64,000 nucleotides of DNA from the NCBI GenBank assembly GCA_963705515.1, contig CAVPJV010000009.1, forward strand, positions 248,001-312,000, read 5' to 3'. Shown here in pieces: positions 40,136-48,841 of the stretch. The stretch is from Gaiellasilicea sp963705515. GTDB lineage: Bacteria; Actinomycetota; Thermoleophilia; Gaiellales; Gaiellaceae. The position numbers were made by a program, and so were the translations under genes. The first letter of the stretch is position 1; each line of letters begins with the position of its first letter. The notes beneath the pieces are model-generated. The model worked only from the letters and a program-made list of their open reading frames with translations. It was not told where the DNA came from and ran no database searches.

Positions 40136-42102
40136 GCAGCCGGCGCCGGCGTGGTGCCGGCCGGCTCGTCGAGCGACGTCCGCTCGACCTGGCGCGTCTC
40201 GTACGCCTCGAGCACGTCGCCTTCCTTCTCGTCGTTGAAGCTCTCGAGCAGGATGCCGCACTCGAAGCCCTCGGCGACCTCGCGCGCATCCTCCTTGAAC
40301 CGCTTCAGCTGCGAGATCGTCGTGTCGTAGATGACGGTGCCGTCGCGGACGACGCGCACTTGCGCGTTCCGGCGGACGACGCCGGACGTGACCATGCAGC
40401 CCGCGATCGTGCCCAGGCGGGAGACCTTGAAGAGCGCACGCACCTCGGCCTCGCCGATGACCTCCTCGGTCTGGACGGCGGTGAGCATGCCGACGAGCGC
40501 CTGCTCGATGTCCTCGGTCAGCTGGTAGATGACGCGGTAGGTGCGGATGTCGACGCCCTCGCGCTCGGCGAGCGCGCGCGCCTCGGCGTTCGGCCGCACG
40601 TTGAAGCCGACGACGAGCGCGTTCGAGGTCGAGGCGAGCATGATGTCGCTCTCGGTGATCGGGCCGACGCCCTGGTGGATCACGTTGACACGCACCTCGG
40701 GGTGGTCGATCTTGGCGAGCTCGGAGACGGCCGCCTCGACGGAGCCGCCGACGTCGCCCTTGAGAATCAGGTTCAGATCCTGGACGGCGCCTTCGCCCAG
40801 CTGAGAGAAGAGCGTCTCGAGCGAGACGCCGCCCTTCGAACGCTGCGCGAGCTGCTCGGTGCGGAGCCGCTGGCCGCGCCGCTGTGCGAGCGTCCTGGCC
40901 TCGCGCTCGTCCTCGACCACGCGCGCGAACTCGCCGGCGGGCGGGGGCGCGTTGAAGCCGAGGATCTCGACGGGGGTGCCGGGCCGCGCTTCCTTGACCT
41001 TCTCGCCGCGGTAGTCGTGCAGGGCGCGCACCTTGCCGTACGCGTCGCCGGCGACGATCGCATCGCCGACGCGGAGCGTGCCGCGGTGGACGAGCATCGT
41101 CGCAACCGGGCCGCGGCCGACGTCGAGGCGCGACTCGATGATCGGGCCCGATGCTTCCGCATTCGGGTTCGCGGTCAGCTCGAGCTCGGCGTCGGCGACC
41201 AGCAGCACCTTCTCGAGCAGGTCGTCGAGGTTCGTCTTCTGCTTCGCGGAGACGTTGGAGAACTGGACCGTCCCGCCCCAGTCCTCGGGCTGCAGGCCCT
41301 CGGCGGCGAGGTCGGCCTTGACGCGGTCCGGATTCGCATCCGGCACGTCCATCTTGTTGACCGCGACCACGATCGGCACGTCGGCGGCGCGGGCGTGCGA
41401 GATCGACTCCTTCGTCTGCGGCATGACGCTGTCGTCGGCGGCGACGACGAGGACGGCGATGTCCGTCACCTTCGCGCCGCGGGCGCGCATGGCCGTGAAC
41501 GCCTCGTGGCCCGGCGTGTCGAGGAACGTGATCTTGCGACCGCCGACATCCGCCTGGTAGGCGCCGATGTGCTGGGTGATCCCGCCGGCCTCGGTCTCGA
41601 CGACGGCCGCCTCGCGGATCGCGTCCAGCAGCGTCGTCTTCCCGTGGTCGACGTGGCCCATGATCGTGACGACCGGCGGCCGGGGAGCGAGATCCTCCTC
41701 GGCGTCCTCGAAGACCTCCGGCAGCTCCTCCTCGTCGGCGGCGTGCTTGATCGTGATCTCGCGGTTCAGCTCGGTGCCGACGAGCTCGACCTCTTCGTCG
41801 GAGAGCGACTGCGTGATCTGGACCATCTGGCCGAGGCCCATCATGATCTTGATGATCTGAGCCGCGGGCACGCCCAGCGCCTGGGAGAGATCGCGAACGG
41901 AAACGCCCGACGGCACGGTCGCGGGGCCGGTCGGCGGAGCGACCTCCTGCTTCTCGCGCTTCGGGGTGGCGTCGGTGCGGCCGCGCGCCTGGCGCGGGTT
42001 CGGGCGGTTGTTGCCGCCCTCGATCACGACACGGCGCTTCCGTCCGGGCGCGCCCTGGCGGGGCCGGATCGGGCGGTTCGGCTTGTTCGGTCCGTCAGCC
42101 AT
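40132..42102 (-). CDS. infB: Translation initiation factor IF-2
   Basis: Brings initiator tRNA to the 30S subunit. The 656-residue protein has a short basic N-terminus (RPIRPRQGAPGRKRRVVIEGG), an IF2_N domain (VSVRDLSQALGVPAAQIIKI), the G domain with GHVDHGKTTLLDAIR (G1), FLDTPGHEAFTAMRARGAK (G3) and VVAVNKMDVPDANPD (G4), then domains II-IV. It lacks the long Pro/Gly-rich N-terminus of Streptomyces IF2. It starts with an 8-nt overlap with rnpM. Confidence 0.97.
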   Translation of the reverse strand: MADGPNKPNRPIRPRQGAPGRKRRVVIEGGNNRPNPRQARGRTDATPKREKQEVAPPTGPATVPSGVSVRDLSQALGVPAAQIIKIMMGLGQMVQITQSLSDEEVELVGTELNREITIKHAADEEELPEVFEDAEEDLAPRPPVVTIMGHVDHGKTTLLDAIREAAVVETEAGGITQHIGAYQADVGGRKITFLDTPGHEAFTAMRARGAKVTDIAVLVVAADDSVMPQTKESISHARAADVPIVVAVNKMDVPDANPDRVKADLAAEGLQPEDWGGTVQFSNVSAKQKTNLDDLLEKVLLVADAELELTANPNAEASGPIIESRLDVGRGPVATMLVHRGTLRVGDAIVAGDAYGKVRALHDYRGEKVKEARPGTPVEILGFNAPPPAGEFARVVEDEREARTLAQRRGQRLRTEQLAQRSKGGVSLETLFSQLGEGAVQDLNLILKGDVGGSVEAAVSELAKIDHPEVRVNVIHQGVGPITESDIMLASTSNALVVGFNVRPNAEARALAEREGVDIRTYRVIYQLTEDIEQALVGMLTAVQTEEVIGEAEVRALFKVSRLGTIAGCMVTSGVVRRNAQVRVVRDGTVIYDTTISQLKRFKEDAREVAEGFECGILLESFNDEKEGDVLEAYETRQVERTSLDEPAGTTPAPAA

Positions 42103-42355
42103 CAGCGTCCAATTCTAGAGGGTGTGTGACGAGCCGCGAGAGGCCGGGCTCGACCGTGACGTTCTGCCGCAGCACGCGGTTGAACGCGTGCCGCGTAACC
42201 GCCCGCTCGAAGCAGGCGAGCCGGCGGCACGTGTAGACGCCGCGTCCCGGCTCCGTGCGGCTGCTGACGAGCACTCCGTCGCGGGCCGCAAAGCGGACGA
42301 GCTCCCGCTGCGGCGCCTTGCGCCCGCAGCCCGCACAGGTGCGTTCCGGCGTCAC
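42095..42355 (-). CDS. rnpM: YlxR/DUF448 RNA-binding protein (RnpM family)
   Basis: An 86-residue protein with CAGCGRKAPQRELVRF and PGRGVYTCRRLACFERAV, the two diagnostic motifs. The family member in Bacillus binds RNase P RNA and modulates its activity. It sits in the classic nusA-ylxR-infB place, with ATGA overlap at nusA and an 8-nt overlap at infB. The first two Cys and the later two may form a knuckle. Confidence 0.93.
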   Translation of the reverse strand: MTPERTCAGCGRKAPQRELVRFAARDGVLVSSRTEPGRGVYTCRRLACFERAVTRHAFNRVLRQNVTVEPGLSRLVTHPLELDADG

Positions 42356-43797
42356 GCAGGCGTCTCGTCCTCCTGGCGATCCGCGGCGAGCGGCTCGTCG
42401 GCGGCTTCGGCGGGCGTCTCAACGGACTCGGCCTCGTCGGCGACCTCGGCGACCGGCTCGAGCTGCTCGGCCTCCTCGGGCGTCGCAACCTCCTCGACCG
42501 CCTCGGCGGGAACCTCCTCGGGCTCCTGGCCGACGAGCGCCTGGTGCGCGGGCACACCGCAGTAGCGCGTGCCGGAGAGAGCCGCGTTCGGGCAGCGCTT
42601 GCCGTTGGAGAGGATCGCTGCGCAGCGGCCGGAGAAGTCGCCGACCTCGCCGTCGCCCTCGCCGGCGCCCGCGAAGGCAGCCTCGGCCTCGGCCGCGGCG
42701 AACTCCTCGTCGGACTGGATGTCGACCTTCCAGCCGGTCAGGCGGGCGGCGAGGCGGGCGTTCAGGCCCTCCTTGCCGATCGCCAGCGCGAGCTGGTCGT
42801 TCGGGACGACGACGGTCGCCTCCTTCGTCTCGTCGTCGATATAGACCTCGCGCACACGTGCGGGCGAGAGAGCCTTGGCGACGAACCGGGCCGGCTCCGT
42901 GTTCCACGGGATGATGTCGATCTTCTCGCCGCGCAGCTCGGAAACGACCATGCGGACGCGCGAGCCGCGAGGGCCGACGCACGCGCCGACCGGGTCGACG
43001 CCCTGGGCGTGCGACTCGACGGCGATCTTGGCGCGGTAGCCGGGCTCGCGGGCGACGCCGCGGATCTCGACCAGGCCGTCCGCGATCTCGGGCACCTCGA
43101 GCTCGAAGAGCGTCTTGATCAGCTCGGGATCGCGGCGCGAGAGGATCACCTGCGGGCCCTTCGTGCCTGAGCGGACCTCGGTGATGACGGCCTTGATCCT
43201 TGAGCCCTGCTCATAGCGCTCGCCGTCGACCTGCTCCGAGCGCGGCAGCAGCGCCTCGACCTTGCCGAGGTCGACGAGGACGTTGTTGCGGTCGCCCGCC
43301 TGCTGGACGATGCCGGTGACGACCTCGCCCTGGCGGTCGATGTACTCCTCGTACATCATCGCCCGCTCGGCCTCGCGGATGCGCTGCTGAATCACCTGCT
43401 TCGCCGTCATCGCTGCGATGCGGCCGAAGTCGTGCGGGGTGACGTCGGCGCGCTTGATCAGCTCCTCGGGCACCTGATCCCAGTCGAGCTCGAGCTCGTC
43501 CTGGTTGATCAGGGTGTGCTGCTTCTCCCCCGTCTCCTCCTCGAGGTGCTCGAGCTCGTCGATCTTCGCCTCCATCGCCTCGTCGAGCAGGCGCTCCTCG
43601 AGATCCTCGGGAATCTCGATCGCGAAGACGCGGAACTCGCCCTCCTCGTCCAGCTCGACGGTGGCATGGCGGGCCGCGCCCGGCGTCTTCTTGTAGGCGG
43701 CCAGGAGCGCGTCCTCCAGCGCGTGGATGACGGTGTTCTCCTCGATCCCCTTTTCGCGTTCGAGCCCGCGGATGTGCTCGATGATCTCCTGCGACAT
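42352..43797 (-). CDS. nusA: Transcription termination/antitermination factor NusA with C-terminal Cys/His finger
   Basis: NusA binds RNA polymerase and nascent RNA to control pausing. Of 481 residues, the N-terminal domain is followed by S1 (GEVVTGIVQQAGDRNNVLVD) and two KH domains (VGACVGPRGSRVRMVVSEL; LAIGKEGLNARLAARLTGW). After residue 385 comes an unusual segment with Cys392, Cys402, Cys413 and His418 (RCAAILSNGKRC, then RYCGVPAHQ), then a Glu/Ala/Pro-rich acidic tail. The finger is not part of classical NusA. SD GGAG is present. rimP lies 10 nt upstream. Confidence 0.96.
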   Translation of the reverse strand: MSQEIIEHIRGLEREKGIEENTVIHALEDALLAAYKKTPGAARHATVELDEEGEFRVFAIEIPEDLEERLLDEAMEAKIDELEHLEEETGEKQHTLINQDELELDWDQVPEELIKRADVTPHDFGRIAAMTAKQVIQQRIREAERAMMYEEYIDRQGEVVTGIVQQAGDRNNVLVDLGKVEALLPRSEQVDGERYEQGSRIKAVITEVRSGTKGPQVILSRRDPELIKTLFELEVPEIADGLVEIRGVAREPGYRAKIAVESHAQGVDPVGACVGPRGSRVRMVVSELRGEKIDIIPWNTEPARFVAKALSPARVREVYIDDETKEATVVVPNDQLALAIGKEGLNARLAARLTGWKVDIQSDEEFAAAEAEAAFAGAGEGDGEVGDFSGRCAAILSNGKRCPNAALSGTRYCGVPAHQALVGQEPEEVPAEAVEEVATPEEAEQLEPVAEVADEAESVETPAEAADEPLAADRQEDETPA

Positions 43798-43807
43798 TGC
43801 TCTTCTC

Positions 43808-44236
43808 CTACTGCTCGTAGACCAGGTTGCCCCGGACGACCTGGTCGTACGGGATCTCGACGGTGTCGTCGCCCGAACGGACGACGACGGACTGCTGTCC
43901 GGCGCTGACGACCTCGCCCTTGAGCTTCTTGCGCTCGGGCGTGCGAAGGGTGACGGTGCGGCCGATCGCGTTGCGGAAATGCTCGGGGGTGCGGACCGGC
44001 CGCTCGATCCCCGGCGAGGAGACGTCGATCGCGTAGTCGCGCAGGTACTCGCGCAGCACGTCGGTGACGCGCGCGCAGAGCGCGTGGTCGACTCCCTCGG
44101 CGTGGTCGACGAAGACGGTGAACCGCTCGGGATTCGACAGCTCGACGGCCAGCACTTCGACGCCCGGCAGGGCCGTCTCGACTTCCCGTCCGATCTGCTT
44201 CGTCAGTGTCCGCTCCTTCTCGTGCGTCGTGCTCAC
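43808..44236 (-). CDS. rimP: Ribosome maturation factor RimP
   Basis: Needed for 30S maturation. The 142-residue protein has LAVELSNPERFTVFVDHAEG and YAIDVSSPGIERPVRTPEHF, the family signature, and a C-terminal Sm-like domain (GRTVTLRTPERKKLKGEVVS). GTG start at 44236 with GAGGGAG upstream. It begins the rimP-nusA-rnpM-infB operon; a terminator-like hairpin lies only 15 nt before it. Confidence 0.95.
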   Translation of the reverse strand: MSTTHEKERTLTKQIGREVETALPGVEVLAVELSNPERFTVFVDHAEGVDHALCARVTDVLREYLRDYAIDVSSPGIERPVRTPEHFRNAIGRTVTLRTPERKKLKGEVVSAGQQSVVVRSGDDTVEIPYDQVVRGNLVYEQ

Positions 44237-44250
44237 TTCGTGACTCCCTC

Positions 44251-44278
44251 AACAAAAATGGGCGCAGCGCGCCCATTT
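44251..44278 (-). terminator. Rho-independent terminator or attenuator before rimP
   Basis: A perfect 10-bp stem (44256-44265 with 44269-44278, loop AGC) is followed on the minus strand by TTTTTGTT. It can end the EamA transcript. As only 14 nt remain before rimP, the rimP promoter must lie upstream of it or in it; a TACACT box lies at about 44303-44308. In that case the hairpin sits in the rimP-nusA leader and may act as an attenuator. Confidence 0.75.
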
Positions 44279-44332
44279 CGTCCAGCTGGTGAAAATGGTG
44301 CGACAAGTGTAGCAAGCACTAGGCCGTTCGGC

Positions 44333-45139
44333 CTATGCGGAGGCCAGCGCGAGCACCCCGGCGACGACCAGTACGGCTCCCGCGAGGCGGGTGTTCGTGA
44401 CCCGTTCGCCCAGGAACGGAGCGGCGAGCGCGACGGCGAAGAGGACGCTCGTCTCGCGCACCGCGGCCACCGGCGCGGCGGGCGCCAGCCGGAGCGCGGC
44501 GAGCACGAGGACGTAGGCGAGGAAGCCGCCGCAGCCGGCCAGGACCGCCTGTGCGCTCCACTCCGCCCGCAGGCGCTCGCGGCCGCTCACGAGCGCCGCG
44601 CCGACCGCCGCCGGGAGCAGCGCCAGCAGCAGGTACGGCACCGGGTTCGCGTCCTGGATTCCCTCCGCGTCGACGAGCGTGTAGGCCGCGATCTGAGCGG
44701 CGATCAGGAGTCCGAGCGCGACGCCGAGGCGGTCGCCGCCTCTCAGGCCGCGCACGAGCACGACACCGGCCGCGACGGCGAGGACGCCGGCCACTTCGAT
44801 CCCACTCGGGTCGTATCCCGTCACGACGGCGCCGAGCAGCACGAGTACGGGGGCGCCGCCGCGTGCGAGCGGGTAGACGAGCGAGAGCTCCGCGCGCTGG
44901 TAGGCCGCAGCCAGCGTCAGGAAGTAGACGAGCTCGAGCGCCCCCGACGCGACGAGCCAGGGAACCGCCGCACGCTCGATCCCCCACGTCGCGAACGCGA
45001 ACGGCAACGCCACGACGAGGCTGGAGCAGAGCGCGACCGCCGTCGCCGCGAGCACGTCGCGCGAGCCGGCGAGGAGGAGATTCCAGACCGCGTGCAGGAT
45101 CGCCGCGCCGAGCGCGAGCGCTAGGGCGGCGCTACTCAA
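44333..45139 (-). CDS. EamA-family (DMT superfamily) transporter
   Basis: The 268-residue protein has ten predicted transmembrane helices in two five-helix EamA repeats; the first ends with AELSLVYPLARGGAPVLVLLGA, the second with PVAAVRETSVLFAVALAAPFLGERVT, the usual RxxxP/GE repeat marks. Such proteins export or import metabolites such as amino acids or nucleotide sugars; the substrate is not evident. It overlaps the kinase gene stop by 8 nt and ends before a terminator. Confidence 0.85.
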   Translation of the reverse strand: MSSAALALALGAAILHAVWNLLLAGSRDVLAATAVALCSSLVVALPFAFATWGIERAAVPWLVASGALELVYFLTLAAAYQRAELSLVYPLARGGAPVLVLLGAVVTGYDPSGIEVAGVLAVAAGVVLVRGLRGGDRLGVALGLLIAAQIAAYTLVDAEGIQDANPVPYLLLALLPAAVGAALVSGRERLRAEWSAQAVLAGCGGFLAYVLVLAALRLAPAAPVAAVRETSVLFAVALAAPFLGERVTNTRLAGAVLVVAGVLALASA

Positions 45140-45593
45140 CGTCGACGAGACGCAGGATCGTGGCGACGACGTCGTTCAGGGGCGCGGACGTCAGCACCTC
45201 GTGATCAGCCGCGCGGCGCAGCAGCGGCTCGACCGTCTCGACGTCCTCGAGGAAGCGACCGAAGTCGAGGTCTGACTTGCCGTATGGGTTGTTCGTCCTC
45301 GTCTCCAGCCGCTCGACCATCGTCTCGAGCGGTGCGCTCAGGAGGACGATGTGGTCGAACTGCGAGTGGAACGTGCTCTGGTTCTCCTCGCAGCCGGCGA
45401 CGAAGAGGACGTCCGTGTCCTCGGTCGCGAGCAGCTGCTGGATCGCGTCCTCGCGCCACAGCTGGCGGCCGTCCGGTCGGACGTCGCAGAACCCGTCGTC
45501 CGTGTCGACCGCCTTGTAGCCGCGCTCGACCAGTTTCTGGACGACGCTCGACTTCCCCGTCCCCGACATCCCCGTGAGCAGGGCACGCTTCAC
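45132..45593 (-). CDS. Small P-loop kinase-like ATPase (shikimate/adenylate kinase fold)
   Basis: A 153-residue protein starting MKRALLTGMSGTGKSSVVQK, with Walker A GMSGTGKS (residues 8-15), YKAVDTDDGFCDV, and LFVAGCEENQSTFHSQFDHIV. The fold is AAA_18/shikimate-kinase-like, but substrate motifs of AroK or Adk are absent, so the substrate is open. GTG 45593 overlaps the dtd stop as GTGA. It lies between dtd and an EamA transporter. Confidence 0.75.
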   Translation of the reverse strand: MKRALLTGMSGTGKSSVVQKLVERGYKAVDTDDGFCDVRPDGRQLWREDAIQQLLATEDTDVLFVAGCEENQSTFHSQFDHIVLLSAPLETMVERLETRTNNPYGKSDLDFGRFLEDVETVEPLLRRAADHEVLTSAPLNDVVATILRLVDVE

Positions 45594-46042
45594 GCCGGCC
45601 CGGCGCCGACGTCGAGGACGATCGTCACCGGCCCGTCGTTGACGAGCTCGACGTCCATGCGAGCACCGAAGACGCCCGTCTCCACCTCGACGCCGAGTTC
45701 GCGCAGCGCCGCGCAGAAGCGCTCGTACAGGCGCTCCGCCTCCTCGGGCTCCGCTGCTCCCCCGAAGCTCGGCCGGTTGCCCTTGGCGGTGTCGGCGATC
45801 AGCGTGAACTGACTGACTGCGAGGACGCCGCCGCTCGTGTCGAGCACCGAGCGGTCGAAGCGGCCGTCGTCGTTCGCGAAGATCCGCAGCCGCGCGACCT
45901 TCTCCGCCAGCCTCGCCGCGTCGCTCTCCGCGTCGCCCGACGCCACGCCGAGCAGGACGAGCAGGCCGGCATCGATCTCGCCGGCGACGGTGCCGTCGAC
46001 CCGCACAGTGGCCCGGGAAACGCGTTGGATCACGGCCCTCAT
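45590..46042 (-). CDS. dtd: D-aminoacyl-tRNA deacylase
   Basis: Removes D-amino acids and Gly wrongly attached to tRNA. The 150-residue protein reads MRAVIQRVSRATVRVDG, with the catalytic AVSQFTLIADTAKGNRPSF and the Gly-cisPro motif NDGPVTIVLD at the end. The ATG at 46042-46040 was chosen over an upstream in-frame start, as this is the conserved N-terminus. Its ATG overlaps a plus-strand ATG of the neighbour in a CATG palindrome. Confidence 0.95.
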   Translation of the reverse strand: MRAVIQRVSRATVRVDGTVAGEIDAGLLVLLGVASGDAESDAARLAEKVARLRIFANDDGRFDRSVLDTSGGVLAVSQFTLIADTAKGNRPSFGGAAEPEEAERLYERFCAALRELGVEVETGVFGARMDVELVNDGPVTIVLDVGAGPA

Positions 46043-46055
46043 GTCGACCCGCACT

Positions 46056-47801
46056 ATGGCCGATAGACGAACGGTGGAAGCTGCGGCGATTCCGACCTCT
46101 GCGTCTGCGGATCCGTACGGCCGGCCCGAGGGCCGGCCGCAGCTCGGCTCGCTGCTCTTGCGCGACGGCGTCATCACCGCCGAGCAGCTCGCGGCCGCGC
46201 TCGCCCAGAAAGAGGCTGAAGGCGGCCGGCTGGGCGAGATCCTGCTCCGCTACAACGTCACGTCCGCCACGGCGATCGCACAAGCCCTCGCCGAGCAGTA
46301 CGGCTTCGAGTTCCTCGAGCTGACCCGCTTCGACCTCGTCCCGGCCGCGACGAGCCTCCTGCCCGAGAACGTCGCGCGACGCCTCTCCGCGCTGCCGATC
46401 GCCTTGGACGAGGACGGAACCGTGGTCGTCGCGGTCACAGACCCGACCGACGTGATGGCCTCGGACGACCTCCGGCTCGCGCTGGGGCTTCAGATCCGCT
46501 TCGTCGTCGTCTCGACCCCCGACCTCGCGCGCACCCTCGACCGCTGCTTCCGCGGCAACGTCAACGTCGAGATGGAGTCGGACGTGGCGTCGCAGGAGGA
46601 CGCGCCCAGCGAGGACATCACCGAGGGCGACGCCACCGACGCGCCGGCGATCAAGCTGACGAACCAGATCATCGCCAACGCGATCGCCGAGGGCGCCTCC
46701 GACATCCACTTCGAGCCGCAGCCGCACGCGATGGTCGTCCGCGCCAGGATCGACGGCGTCATGCGGAAGGTCGCCGAGGTCCCGACCGGTCTGACGCCTG
46801 CGGTCACGAGCCGCCTGAAGATCATGGGCGAGCTCGACATCGCGGACCGCCGCAACGCGCAGGACGGACGCATCTCGATCCGCTATGACGGCGATCCGGT
46901 CGACCTCCGCATCGCCGTCCTGCCGACGACGTTCGGCGAGAAGGTCGTACTCCGGATCCTTCATCGCGCCTCCGGCCGGCTCAGCATCACCAATCTCGGG
47001 ATGAACCCGGAGGCTGAGGCCGTGCTGATGCGGGCGCTGAAGCAGCCGTACGGCGCCGTCCTCACAGTCGGCCCGACCGGCTCCGGCAAGACCACCACGC
47101 TCTACGCGGCGCTCGAGTTCCTCAACGACGACGAGCGCTCGCTCGCGACGATCGAGGATCCGGTCGAGAACCAGATCCCCGGCATCACCCAGGTCGAGGT
47201 CAACGTCCGCGCCGGCCTCACGTTCGCGAGCGGCCTGCGGACGATGCTCCGCTCCGATCCCGACGTCGTCCTGATCGGCGAGGTCCGCGACGAGGAGACG
47301 GCCCGGATCGCGATCCAGGCGGCGATGACCGGCCACCTCGTGCTGACGACGCTGCACACCCACAACGCGGCCAGCTCGATCGCACGGCTGCGGGACATGG
47401 GCGTCGACCAGTCGCTGATCGCGACCTCGATCAACTGCATCGTCGCGCAGCGGCTCGCGCGCCGGCTCTGCGTCCACTGCCGCGAGGCCTACGTCCCGAC
47501 GCAGGCGGAGAAGATCGCCGACGGGCTCCACGGCGTCCTCGAGGAGGGCGAGCTGCTCTACCGCCCCCGCGGCTGCGCCGAGTGTGCGGACATGGGCTAC
47601 AGCGGCCGCGTCGCGATCTACGAGGTGATGCCGATCGGCGGCAAGATCCGGCATCTGATCGAGGCGTCGACCGAGGAGATCTTCGCGGCCGCCGTGGCCG
47701 GCGGCATGATCACCCTGCGCGAGGACGGGATCCGCCTCTGCCGCGCGGGCATCACCTCGCTCGAGGAGATCCACCGCGTCACCGGCGACCGCCTGATGTA
47801 G
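46056..47801 (+). CDS. GspE/PilB-type assembly ATPase
   Basis: Powers type IV pilus or type II secretion assembly. From ATG 46056 it has 581 residues (a start at 46041 adds five). An N-terminal MshEN domain (QLGSLLLRDGVITAEQLAAA; EQYGFEFLEL) precedes the ATPase core with Walker A VGPTGSGKTTTLY (about 339), Asp boxes, Walker B DPDVVLIGEVRDEETA and the tetracysteine region CVHC with CAECADMG. Full length. No pilin, PilC, PilD or PilM lies in the window, so partners are elsewhere. It faces dtd divergently. Confidence 0.93.
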   Translation: MADRRTVEAAAIPTSASADPYGRPEGRPQLGSLLLRDGVITAEQLAAALAQKEAEGGRLGEILLRYNVTSATAIAQALAEQYGFEFLELTRFDLVPAATSLLPENVARRLSALPIALDEDGTVVVAVTDPTDVMASDDLRLALGLQIRFVVVSTPDLARTLDRCFRGNVNVEMESDVASQEDAPSEDITEGDATDAPAIKLTNQIIANAIAEGASDIHFEPQPHAMVVRARIDGVMRKVAEVPTGLTPAVTSRLKIMGELDIADRRNAQDGRISIRYDGDPVDLRIAVLPTTFGEKVVLRILHRASGRLSITNLGMNPEAEAVLMRALKQPYGAVLTVGPTGSGKTTTLYAALEFLNDDERSLATIEDPVENQIPGITQVEVNVRAGLTFASGLRTMLRSDPDVVLIGEVRDEETARIAIQAAMTGHLVLTTLHTHNAASSIARLRDMGVDQSLIATSINCIVAQRLARRLCVHCREAYVPTQAEKIADGLHGVLEEGELLYRPRGCAECADMGYSGRVAIYEVMPIGGKIRHLIEASTEEIFAAAVAGGMITLREDGIRLCRAGITSLEEIHRVTGDRLM

Positions 47802-48176
47802 CTAGCCGGGCTCGTTCTCCGCCGAGTCGTCGAGCTGCATGATCCGCTCGGCGTAGTGCTCGCTCGACGGCGAGAGCGAGCTGGCGAGCTTGTAGTGCCC
47901 GTTCGCCTCGGCGTCACGGCCCTGCTTCTCGAGCGCGCGACCGAGGGCGTAGTGGGCGTAGTCGTCGGTCGGTGAGAGCTCGAGGACGGCCCTGAACTCC
48001 GCCTCCGCCTCCTTCCAGCGCTGGATCCGGAAGTAGGCGATCCCCAGCGCCTCGCGGATCGAGGCCTTGTCCGGCTCGAGCTTCTTCGCCTTCTCGAGCG
48101 AGACCGTCGCCTGTGCGGCCATGCCGTCCTTGAGATGGGCCTTGCCCTGCTGGAAGTAGTCGTACGCGTCGGTCAC
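47802..48176 (-). CDS. Tetratricopeptide-repeat protein
   Basis: A 124-residue soluble protein made of about three TPR units (AYDYFQQGKAHLKDGMAAQA; IREALGIAYFRIQRWKEAEA; DDYAHYALGRALEKQGRDAEA), a scaffold for protein contacts. GTG 48176 overlaps the nucleotidyltransferase stop as GTGA. Its TAG directly abuts the TAG of the convergent PilB-like gene. Binding partner unknown. Confidence 0.85.
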   Translation of the reverse strand: MTDAYDYFQQGKAHLKDGMAAQATVSLEKAKKLEPDKASIREALGIAYFRIQRWKEAEAEFRAVLELSPTDDYAHYALGRALEKQGRDAEANGHYKLASSLSPSSEHYAERIMQLDDSAENEPG

Positions 48177-48841
48177 AGGCTTCTAAGGTAGGGAAAGTTC
48201 TGCTCGAGCAGGTCGAACGGCGTCGTCAGGCCACGCGCCGGGCCGACCTCGATCGCCGCTATCTGCTCTCCCGCGTCGATCGCTTGTTGAAACGCAGTCG
48301 AGAGCTCGAACGGACGGTGCCCCGGCAGGGCCTCGATCCTGGGCGCGACGGCCGGGCCGACAGCCCACAGCGGCAGCCCGAGCACGCCCTCGCCGAGCAC
48401 CCGCCCGACGAGTCCTTCATGCACCTCGACCGTGCCCGGCCGCGGCTGGACGGCGATCGCCCCGGCCGCGTCGGAGGCGGCGTAGGCGGCGGCGAAGCGC
48501 CCGATCTCGCCGGGCACGAAGACGAGATCGGCTCCGAGGACGAGGTACGGCGGGGTCGCGCGTGCGGCGACGACGGCGTGCGCGGACCCGTCGGGCGCGC
48601 TCTGACGTGCGTAGGTCACATCGACGCCGAACCCAACGCCGTCGCCGATGAGCTGCTCGACCTGCTCCGCTCGATACCCGGTCACGACGGTGACGTGCGG
48701 GGCGCCCGCGGCGGCGAGCTCGCGCAGCAGGTGAGCGATGACCGGGGTGCCGTCCACCGGCAGCACGGGCTTGGCGTAGCGCTCGGTGAGCGGCCGGAGC
48801 CTCGTGCCGAGGCCGGCTGCGATCACGACGGCCGGGATCAC
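48173..48841 (-). CDS. Sugar nucleotidyltransferase (NTP_transferase family)
   Basis: Joins a sugar phosphate to an NTP. The 222-residue protein begins MIPAVVIAAGLGTRLRPLTE with the GLGTRLRPLTERYAKP motif at 10-25 and LVLGADLVFVPG for metal binding. It is shorter than GalU or RmlA and lacks a C-terminal oligomerisation domain, like MurNAc-1-P or Man-1-P uridylyl/guanylyl relatives. GTG 48841 overlaps the transglutaminase stop as GTGA. Substrate not determinable. Confidence 0.82.
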   Translation of the reverse strand: MIPAVVIAAGLGTRLRPLTERYAKPVLPVDGTPVIAHLLRELAAAGAPHVTVVTGYRAEQVEQLIGDGVGFGVDVTYARQSAPDGSAHAVVAARATPPYLVLGADLVFVPGEIGRFAAAYAASDAAGAIAVQPRPGTVEVHEGLVGRVLGEGVLGLPLWAVGPAVAPRIEALPGHRPFELSTAFQQAIDAGEQIAAIEVGPARGLTTPFDLLEQNFPYLRSL

